Below are positions 54,722-64,000 of a DNA stretch of 64,000 nt, one piece after another. The DNA is taken from assembly GCA_029964075.1 (NCBI GenBank), contig CM057140.1, positions 5,350,643-5,414,642 of the forward strand, read 5' to 3'. The translations under genes and the position numbers were made by a program. The notes under the pieces were generated by a model. It saw only the letters and a list, made by a program, of their open reading frames with translations, was not told the DNA's origin and did no database searches. The DNA is from Patiria pectinifera. Taxonomy: Eukaryota > Echinodermata > Asteroidea > Valvatida > Asterinidae. Every line of letters starts with the position of its first letter. Positions within the stretch are counted from its first letter, which is position 1.

Positions 54722-57716
54722 CATCCCTGACTATTTGTAATGTGTGCATTTTGTTCGTTTGAAGCAACAAATATGCCAAAAATCGAAAAAATGGGTGCTG
54801 AACAACCAACCTGATGAAGGTTCAGCTCAGCTTCAGCTGTATATTTTGAGAAAAACAACATTCTACGATCTCGATTTCAAATCAAAAGTTGCTGAATCTT
54901 GTTTTGATTTGGGCCTGAATTCAGCATCTAAGGCACGTTCTCACTGAACCAATTGCAGCTACGCGATGTCGCACACCGATCCGACAAAGTAGGGACCATT
55001 AGAAAACGATGCAGATACGGGATGCTTGTGCAGCTCGGAAAAATTGTGGATGACGTCATCAGTTTGTGCGGTAAATTTCAACGCACTTGCACGGCGTTTT
55101 TGCATCGCACGTCAAAATGGTAAGTTCACGTATGGATTTTCCTCGATAAATCACGGCAAAAATACTTATCTTATGAACTCCCAAATTTTACAACTTTCAG
55201 TTATAGTGTGCAGATAATGTTACCAGTTATATTAAAAGAAGAATTACGAAGATGTGATGGGGATTTTATTATATTATTGAGCCTTTACTTTTCAGCTAAA
55301 AAAATCAGCGAAAGTTTATTTTGTTTAACCATGGAGGTATGGTTTAACGTTGCGTCCTTATCGTGATAAAATATAGGCGATCTTGAAGTGTAGGGCCCAG
55401 TCCTAGTATAAGGGAACAAAATCCACTTTAAAATTATTAGACCTACCAAACTAGTTGGCAACATTCTCAATAAGCAGGTATGACATAGATTAATGGCAGG
55501 GTTTTGATTTTTTGAGGGAAGTTTGGGGGTAAAATGACGATGACCTGATGACAGCGCGGCGACAACAGTACACGCGACACGAAAATAAAGATGGCGATCA
55601 CCGCACAATGTACCGTGAGCACGCATGGCGCGCTGAATCGCAAGGCACAAACCGCGCAGGAAAATCGTGATTTCTACCCCAAGAAACTGTTCAAAATTGC
55701 AAAATGGGTGTCATTAGAATTGAGAAAAGTCTGCTTTTGATGTAAAGGTGATTTTGAGCAATAAAAAAATATTTTGGACTCTAATTAATTGATCAAAACA
55801 AAACAGGGGCCCTACACTTCATGATCGCCGTGTTTGATAGCTCCATGGTGATGATATAACTAACCAGCATGGCCTGCTTGTGCTTCGTCGTGAACTATAA
55901 ATTATGGTTAACTCTGTGTGTGAAAAAAAACCACATATATCTGAAGTGCCTGTGTAAGCTCATGTTGCAAAGGCAAAGGGCTTCTGTCACTAAAGTAAAA
56001 TATAGGCCCCCTATTTAAAAATAAAATAAAATGCGAATGTGTAGTGTAGGGCCCCTGTTTGTCTGGACATGCTGAAGTCAAATTATTTGTAAAAAAAATG
56101 TTGCAACCTGACGGTCACTTCCGCGATTTGCAACTTATACACACCTACATCATGTAGGTAGTAGTATGTATTATTTGACAAGTGGCTGGGATAAACTATG
56201 TCATGTATGTGGCAGTAGGCTAACTCAACTTATTTCCAGTTGGGTCTGTTGGCATGGTAGAGGATATGGAAGGAAATTCCAAGTTTAGTGGTGGGAGGAA
56301 AACCCCGGAATGACATTCTAGGGAAAACCCGTGGAATCAAGCAGGGACTGAATACCCTGATCCACATAATGCCCAGTTGGGATTCGAATCTGGGACACAA
56401 CCTACAACCTCATTCTCCATGAAGGTAAAATAAGTTTATTTGGGTAACGAATATTTCTAATAACTTCTCTATGTACAATTGAATTGTAGTGTTTGTTTAG
56501 TGTGTCGTCAATCCAGAGGGTGTATGGATGGCCGAAAAGAATTAAATGAAAACTAAATCAGTGAATAAATATCCATTTAGATTAATTAATCAATTAGTTA
56601 ATAATTAATTGGACAAGGAGGCTTGTTTTAATGTTTGTTTAACCATGGAGATAGGAATACCTCCATGGTTTAACCCTAAAGGGGCCGGGGGGCGGAATCA
56701 TTAAAAGTTTGTTCATTTTCAAAAGGGACTTTTCATTTGAAAAGATGGGTGTGGAAGTTGTGTTTACATTGGGCATTATGGGCCTTATTCATGAGTCGGC
56801 CATATTGCATTGAAAGTTAGGTAAAATCTTAATTTTTGGAACTTGCGAAGAGAAATGAAAGCAACTTAATGTATAATAAAATTCCAGTCTGCTTCAATGA
56901 ATAATTTAGAATTTGTAATTAAACATTCCCCTATATTTAAAGTCATATTTTGTGCCTGCATAATTAGTCTGGCGCCATCCCATTCAACTGTTAACAATTG
57001 ATGAAATACATTCAAGGAACTCGACAAAAATTGCCAACTCGTGAATAAGGCCCACATTGTCTGCAAAACTCAAATTCGGCAACATTTTACCAAAAATCAA
57101 GTACCTGTAAGTCTATGAAATGTTTATTTAAAAAATTCCTTTTTTGCATCAGTTAAGTTCAATGAGAATTGAAGTGTTGTCTTCGTGAAATATACATGTC
57201 ATTGTATTTTTAGATGTGTAGATTATGTTCATGTTTTAAAGAATAAAAAATCAGAGGTCTCATCCATACACGAGTTCAAACTTTCACTGAAATGTGATGA
57301 ATTATTTTGGCCCCTGGCAGCGCCCCCGTGAAGTGTTTCAGTAGCATCATTTTCACCTTCATTGTCATCCTGTGCATCAAAATAGTTCTTCCTGTCCCTA
57401 AAGACTCTCTCCCTTTGCAAAGCACAAGGATTCTGCATCAAAAGTAGCAGAGAACTCATGATAATTAAGTCGCAGCGATTTTACTCACTCTGGCAGAATG
57501 TTATTTTTTTAAACATTTTCCCCACCAAAAATTACATTTAAGATTGATTGTTTTACTGCTACAATTGATTCGGATCAAGGGTAAAGTTAAGTTTGATTCG
57601 GACTAAAATTTCTTTTTGCAAGCGACATAAGTTTAATTGTAAATTTCAGGGTTTGCTTTGGAGATAAGATTGATTTTGGCAGGATAAGATTATTCGGAAA
57701 GTTTTATGAAACGTAC
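54722..57716. other. Non-coding, repeat-bearing stretch
   Basis: No gene supported. It contains inverted blocks with AGTGTAGGGCCC (about 55370-55410 and 55800-55830), GTTTAACCATGGAG/CTCCATGGTTTAAC pairs near 55325 and 56636-56670, and a block at 56230-56405 (GGGAGGAAAACCCCGGAATG ... GGGATTCGAATCTGGGACAC) with a tRNA-type box B, possibly SINE-derived. Confidence 0.5.
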
Positions 57717-59261
57717 CAACAAATCCAAAGGTTAGGTCGAAAATCTTATCTGATTTCCCGCGCAATGTGTACACAATAGTCGCGAATGTCCTTGTTTACG
57801 CACCATGTTATTTTTTGTTCAAATGGAATCAATGAATTGAAAGGATTTTACAGAAAGTATTTCAGTTTTCGATCTGTCGTATACTTGCAACCTCAAATCT
57901 TCGAGTTTGTAAAGCATAAAAAATAACATTGTATACGATTTGAAACGTTATTTCCCCTCTACAAAATAAACTTAACTTGTGAGGCAAAATATGAAGAATG
58001 TTGCACAGATTATTATTAACACATTAATTATGTGACTGCAGACGCAGAGCTCATCGGAGAGTCTAGTTCAAGAATTTCAGGTAATGGATAATGAAAGGTT
58101 TGCGGAAACACCATGTTCGAATAATTTATCAACTAAGAGAATGGTTGTGAAAAGAACCAGAGGTATAAATAAACTCGACGTTCCGGTCAGTACGCTCTGA
58201 CTGGAATGAAGGAGAGTGCCTAAACTCTAAGAAAGCAAAAGTGAAATCGATCCAAGTAGCTGGGATCCTAGAGCAAGCTAGGTGCCCACTGAAGTGGAAC
58301 AGTGGGGTTGTCGTCTCAGTGGGGGAAGAGCCTAGGGTATATGAGACCCATCAGTCTAATATTGTTGTAAGATTTTTTTTGACAATATTCTGTATTAAAC
58401 CGACCATAATTAATGCTTTAATATATTAGAGATTTTATTTGTGAGAAGATCCTTCACTTTCGATGTACAGACACCAACTATGCTGTATGAATTTGATATT
58501 TCTATTCATTTCTGTAAGCTACATAGTTATTCATATTGTTTCCAAATTTGATTTCATATCACCAAGCAAAATCAGTTCAGAAATTATTCAGCTAAAGATA
58601 TGCTTGACACTGGTTTATCAGAACCAGACAAGTCTAAAAAGCTTGTACCTATGCATGTATTTTTTTTTATTGAATTGTATATCAAATACACCCATTGTCT
58701 TCCAATTGCTACCGCTACCCCGAGATCATTGATTTGCATAGTTCAAGTATGCGTTTTCATTTTTCCATAAATGTTTTTTTTTTTGTGGTTTTTCGTATCT
58801 GGCAGTCAAAACAGCAGTGGGTTGCAATGTGGTACTTAAAGAGTCTACGAATACACACAAATAGACAGAACAATCTCTAAAAAGGAATATTTCAGTGCTG
58901 ATTATTATTCGCCTTTGCGAAAAAAATAAAAACATAAAAATGGCTACTCAAACGGACAGACTCTTATACTTCCACAGCCTTGAATATTGCATTTGAATGT
59001 TTTTTGTGTTTTTTTTTTTTTTTGGGGGGGGGGAGTGTTGTAGAAATGTACATTCCGCTTACAAGAAGCTCGTTTTCAGTGTTTGATTACATGTGTATTA
59101 ATGATTTTGAAAGAGACACTTAGCGTCTAGACCGCCTCCCATGCTGTAATAATAATTAATAAGTAACCCAATTAACCTTATATCCAGTGTAGAATTGGAT
59201 TTTTGTCTGGTGACTCACAGGGTAAAAGTGCTTTTCATGCGCATGAGCGAAGCGAAGTATC

Positions 59262-60088
59262 ATGAAGCTGCATGTATACCAACCATGCTCCATGACTGTA
59301 CACACGCGGCGGTACGCCGGTGTTGCCTATAGACCGTCTGGTTTCAAGTATGGATGCGTTTACACTGCAGTGTGCATCGATTTTAAATCTCAATTTCCTT
59401 GCCACATAGGCCATCAGCCTCGGTCCAAAATTTTGGCCACTGGTATCAAATGAGGGGAATAATTGTCATAGCGATTTTTGGCAAGGTATACACCTCCGGA
59501 GTTGGAAAATATGTGATAGCATTGCAGCGGTGACAGCTTTTTGGGTGTTTTCACCCTTTTTCTCAAAATGTCCATCAAAATGCTTGTTACCACTCTTGGG
59601 GCGGTACACATTGCGCATGCTTACCATAATCGTTTAAGAAATTAAATTAAATTAAGAAATCGGAATTAAATCTACTGCTGTGTCAATCAAGACCATTCAT
59701 TGCAGGTCTCAAAGCGCTACATACGTAGTAATTGACTAACACCGTGACGATAGTCAAGTGGAAATACCCACATGGATTTTTAATACTATGACAGCATTAT
59801 CACAAGAAAATGATGCATTGTTACAAACAAAAGACCTGGAAATGATTAAACACGGTCCTTCGTTTAAAAATAAATAGCGCCCAGTACTTTAAATTGGTGT
59901 CGCTTGATATCTTTTGTTCACGTTGCGCCAGGCGATCGACTATGGACGATGTGCAAGTGAGGCTGTTGTTATATGACTTGGTTTTAAACGGTATATTGAA
60001 GATAGGAATACATGGATATCTTTTAAAATTCATAATTCATGAGGGAATAAACAGCTGCGGTTTTTCGGCTCAGACCGTCACGAGTTGA
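59262..60088 (-). pseudogene. Truncated promoter/exon-1 block (remnant, second copy)
   Basis: Near-identical to the 38.1-39.0 kb remnant and in the same position relative to the intact exon at 63.2 kb, so the truncation predates the duplication of the 5-6 kb segment. Confidence 0.6.
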
Positions 60089-60321
60089 TGGTTGTTTGCT
60101 GTGGTACAACTAGTGTTCTTATCGTTTTAGACGGTTCGTACCCTGTCCAATACACGTATCCTGTCCAATCAAAAGCCGTGCAAAACAATCACGGCTCTCC
60201 CGTCAATAATTAGCCAGATGACGATCGTTCTTTTATTAGGCAATGCATGACGGCTATGACGTTGCAATCTTAACGGCCGTGTAAAACCTTGCGCAAGGTT
60301 TAAAACGGCCGTTAAGATTAA

Positions 60322-60839
60322 AGGGAATATACATCATTTGCTTTTGGTGTAATTTTCAGAAATGGATGGAATTGGGGAGTTGGAAATATATAGCAAATAT
60401 AGTTACACTGACTTTTTTGAGGTTTTGGGTTCGAAAATGCTATAAAAACCAAGAAAAACAATCATTTTCCTGTAGTCTGGTTCCCTGACTTCATTTAAGA
60501 AGAACAGAGCAGTACATATATTGGGGAATTGTAAGGTCAGGGAACCAGTCTAGCTGGCTTGTACCCGTTCATAGGTGTGTACTCGATTGCAAACAAGTGC
60601 CATGGCCAATGGGGGCCAGTATTTGAAGAAAAACACAAGCCATTTTTTTTCCAACGCTGATCGGCCGATCAGCGTTGGAAATTGATACAAAAATACCACT
60701 TTTCTTGAAAATGACAGTATACCAGGTGCCATGATTTTACAGGATGCTTTACACTTTCATTCACTAACAGTCCAGCAAGGTATTTCAAGATGATTTGGTA
60801 GTTGTATTTTTTGATGTTTGCAAATGTTGTATTTTCCCT
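60322..60839 (+). mobile_element. TTAA-flanked MITE, copy 3
   Basis: A 518-bp copy with TTAA at both ends (60318-60321 and 60840-60843) and ends AGGGAATATACA / TATTTTCCCT. It is the duplicate of the 39.2-kb copy and keeps the perfect GATCGGCCGATC-centred palindrome. Confidence 0.7.
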
Positions 60840-61375
60840 TTAAGTCATTACTCTTGAATTCCCCGATTCATATTTATTTTTCTTTTGAAAAGCGTAATAT
60901 AAGTTTTCCTGCATATTTTTTAACTTTTGTTTTCATTCAAATTCATTTACGGTTTACTAACATTTCGTCTTGAAAATTCATAATGTTGCATACCCTATGT
61001 TACATTGTGTCTTCGGTTGCTTATTTTCGCACTTTTTTCAAACAATTTTATACCTTATCCATACTTTTTCAATATCGTCATCTGCAATAGCCAAACGGAC
61101 GATAGATGAATCAATTTCATTATTTGCAATCAATGTCATATTAATTTCTTTCGAAATCGTCTAATGAATGTATGTATTTTTTGGTTCATTGCTCAGCAAT
61201 CGATAGCTGTGTAAAAGTCTTACTCCCGGGCCTACAGTGCGCTTACACCTTTGGATCTTATTGTTAACCCTCTGCATGGATGGGTGCACAACTTGTGTTC
61301 CATTCTTCACGATGATGCGTGCAGACGCCATTGGTGGGTTGCAGTACATACACACGATCTTTATTGATGAATTAA

Positions 61376-61520
<145 letters not shown>

Positions 61521-61713
61521 TGCTGTCGATGCTAGCGCCGTGGATGAAGGATGTTTAATATATTCCAACCACATCAAGCTTCGCGGGAAGTATTTGTGGA
61601 ACCACTTTGGCCACTTAGATGAAGACCGCTGACATTAAAAGCGTTACATGGAGTACGAATCGAAATATCTCAGTCATAACAGTTTTGTATTTGTTTGGAA
61701 ATTACATAACATT

Positions 61714-62556
61714 AATAAATACCTTGGAGAGTTGATGGTTTCTGATTGGTCGAGACTCGATCACGTGGCCGGTCATTAACGGTGATAATGGACCGGCTTC
61801 AAAGATCAAGCGAGTACATGGCCCCTGAACCAGCATTGATCAAGCCCCGTTCGGCCCCATGCAAGCCAATGATTGGTCAAAATATAGTAACAGTCATACG
61901 GTAGCTTTTAACAATTGAGCACTGCACATGCGCTCAACCCCCATCGCGTGAGACTGACGCGCGCGTACGCCCTACAGTTGCTAAGGATGCGTGCGTGCGC
62001 GCGCGTAAGGAAGTTTTGAAACGACATCGTACAGCAGTGCAGTATATACTGAGGATGTTTACGACGAAAGCGTTGATCCGATTTATTTTCTTTGAAACAC
62101 TTCACCCACCGACATATTTACCTTTCCTAAACCGAGCATCTTTGTAATTCCGGACACAAGGAATGTGTAAACGAGATTTCAGCTTCCTCCATCAGGTAAA
62201 GATATGAAAACATTGTTGTAATTTGTTTCGCTACTGCAGCAGTTTCTGTTGAGTTTACGTCGTTATAGCTGTTAAGCTAAAATATGGCCCATGAACATGA
62301 ACACAAAAAAGTCTGGAAATATCGCCGGAAAAAAGTCACAAAATTGGAGCATTTTAACTGTTTATTTCGTCATAAAGGTATTTATTAATGGGAATAACAG
62401 TGTGAGGATCCGGTCTTCACTGTGTGATAATGACCGGGTGTGGGGTTGAACGCTGTTAAAGGACCTCGACTTCGTCTCGGTCCATTAACAGCGGTCACCC
62501 CCACACCCGGTCATTATCACGCAGTGAAGACCGGCTCCTCACACTGTTATTCCCTT
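61714..62556 (+). mobile_element. Terminal-hairpin fold-back element, copy 2, with clear empty site
   Basis: An 843-bp insertion that is absent from the otherwise duplicated sequence at 40.53 kb. Flanks duplicate ATT (61711-61713 and 62557-62559). The left end AATAAATACCTT pairs with AAGGTATTTATT at about 62376-62387; a long palindrome (about 62394-62554) with ends GGGAATAACAGTGTGAGG and its inverse follows. Non-coding and younger than the segmental duplication. Confidence 0.75.
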
Positions 62557-63206
62557 ATTGGAATATCATCTGAGAAGTATTGATTGGCAAGTTTCTAAAA
62601 ATCAACTTGTTAATTCAGTTACTTATCACTTCTCTATGGTTGACGATGAATTGTCCTTTTTGTTCAATTTCTAAGGGACATTATTATATAACAAAAGAAG
62701 GTTTATAAAAAATATTGTAAGTAAATGGGTGAAAATTAGATATGAACATAAAACAAATGAAAAAGCTTCTTTGTAGAAATTTAAAAAAGCAAAGACAAAC
62801 AGTAAATATAAGTTTCAATTTTAACTTCAAAATATAAATTATACATAGATAAACAAATACGAATTAAAAATAAAGGAAACTAGAATTACAATTATTAAAA
62901 TAAAACTAAAAAGGGAGACAGTGTACATTTAACTGTACATTCTTGTGTACAGTTGACTGAACATTCTCAAACATAATCGACACTCTACTGAATAGAGTGA
63001 CGTCACAAGAGACATTTAATTGGGGCAAGTGATCCGTAAGGGAGGGGGATCGAGAATGGGGAGGCCAAGCGATGATCCCCTACCCGTAACGCTGCCTCTG
63101 TCGGTCTGTTAGTCAGTCGGGGAGTCAGTCAGTCAGTCAGTCAGCAAATTAGATTAGTATAAAAAGGACGTTGTATGTGGTCAACAATAAAAACTGTTTC
63201 ACTTAC

Positions 63207-63403
63207 AGTACTTTGGTGTCGTTTGGTATCCCCTTCGGTAACTCCATCAGACCTCTATCACTGCAGTCAACTATGCGAAGCCCATGGTCGCTACACTCAC
63301 ACACCTTACACGCTTCCTTGCTTGCATGAACCGTCAAAATAAGAGTTGCACAGTGCAACATCGCCAAACCTAAAATGAGCTTCATATACCAACCCCGCTC
63401 CAT
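63207..63403 (-). CDS. Second intact copy of receptor exon 1 (candidate alternative first exon)
   Basis: The open frame from ATG 63403 to donor GTAAGTGA differs from the 41.2-kb copy by only a few residues (MKLILG for MKFILG; ACKVCEC for ACEVCEC), with all LRRNT cysteines kept. I found no LRR exon between 41.4 and 63.2 kb, so if used it must splice to exon 2 at 32571, about 30.6 kb away. It sits in the duplicated 57.7-63.9 kb segment. Alternatively it is an unused duplicate. Confidence 0.65.
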
Positions 63404-64000
63404 GCCTGTATATGCACCGGGTGTTGCACAGACTGTCTGGTTTCAAGTATGGTTGGGTTTAGATTGCAGTGTGCTTTCGATATTAAATCTCGATTTATTT
63501 TCCTAACAGAGTTAAATCAACTCCTGTTTCAATTGAAACTCGGAAGTAACAATCTGAGCTCATTCCTTCCAGGTCTAAAGAGATATGTACGTAGTTAACT
63601 AGCACGAATACCCTGTGGAAATTCCCAATATTTATTTTTAATCCCATGACAACATTGTCACATGACGTTGATCTGCAAATGATCAACAGACCTGCAAATG
63701 ATTAAACGCGGACGTGCGTTGAAACATTAACAGCGCCAACTCCAAGGAGTTGGCGCTGTTAATTGTTAATCTTTTATTTAAACTGCGCAAGGCGATCGAC
63801 TGTACTAGTGGGCGACATGCAAACGAGACTGTTTGCTTCGCAGGTTAAATGTCGCATTCGATAGTAATAGTCCGTGGGACGAGGCCTTTTTCGCTCGTTA
63901 CGCGATCTGGTTTTCTGAATTTTTTCTAATATTTCTCATTCCATTGATCAAAAATAGACAGCGCTAACAAACCATGTTCCCGCGTTCGTGGGTGGTTTGG

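Overview
The window is nuclear DNA of an animal, most likely a marine invertebrate. The evidence is a spliced gene with GT-AG introns, long AT-rich non-coding stretches, microsatellites, and many LTR, LINE and small inverted-repeat elements. I cannot assign a phylum; a deuterostome such as an echinoderm, hemichordate or amphioxus is possible, but that is inference.

The main gene lies on the minus strand from 41385 to 6896. I assembled it by hand from splice sites. It encodes a signal peptide, an N-terminal leucine-rich-repeat cap, about 14-15 leucine-rich repeats (LRRs) carried on small exons of 60-144 nt (mostly 69-75), a cysteine-rich stalk, and one 1.9-kb last exon with about eight membrane segments. 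Every intron is phase 2 except the last (phase 1), so the LRR exons are interchangeable cassettes. Two adjacent cassettes (18730-18819 and 17093-17164) cannot both be used: joining them creates TGA, whereas either one alone keeps the frame open. They may be mutually exclusive exons. The first-exon/promoter block occurs five times: two intact copies that could serve this gene (41.2 and 63.2 kb), one intact copy that must start a paralogue running off the left edge (1.2 kb), and two remnants lacking most of the exon (38.1 and 59.3 kb). The locus therefore looks like part of a tandem family of LRR multi-membrane-span receptors.

Layout: 0-1.35 kb, first exon and intron of the left paralogue; 1.35-6.1 kb, intergenic with a Mutator-like MITE (short non-autonomous transposon), a tRNA-like sequence and an orphan plus-strand exon; 6.1-32.6 kb, body of the receptor gene, its introns filled with a degenerate LINE, hAT-like and TTAA-flanked MITEs, a GGCCTT minisatellite and several fold-back elements; 32.6-41.2 kb, the long first intron; 42.1-51.0 kb, a young Ty3/gypsy LTR retrotransposon; 51.2-54.7 kb, a fold-back element with arms of tandem units and a captured integrase fragment; 57.7-63.9 kb, a second copy of the 36.6-41.9 kb segment carrying the alternative first exon.

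All exon boundaries, repeat ends and frame checks were done by eye. No alignments, gene predictions or database searches were run.
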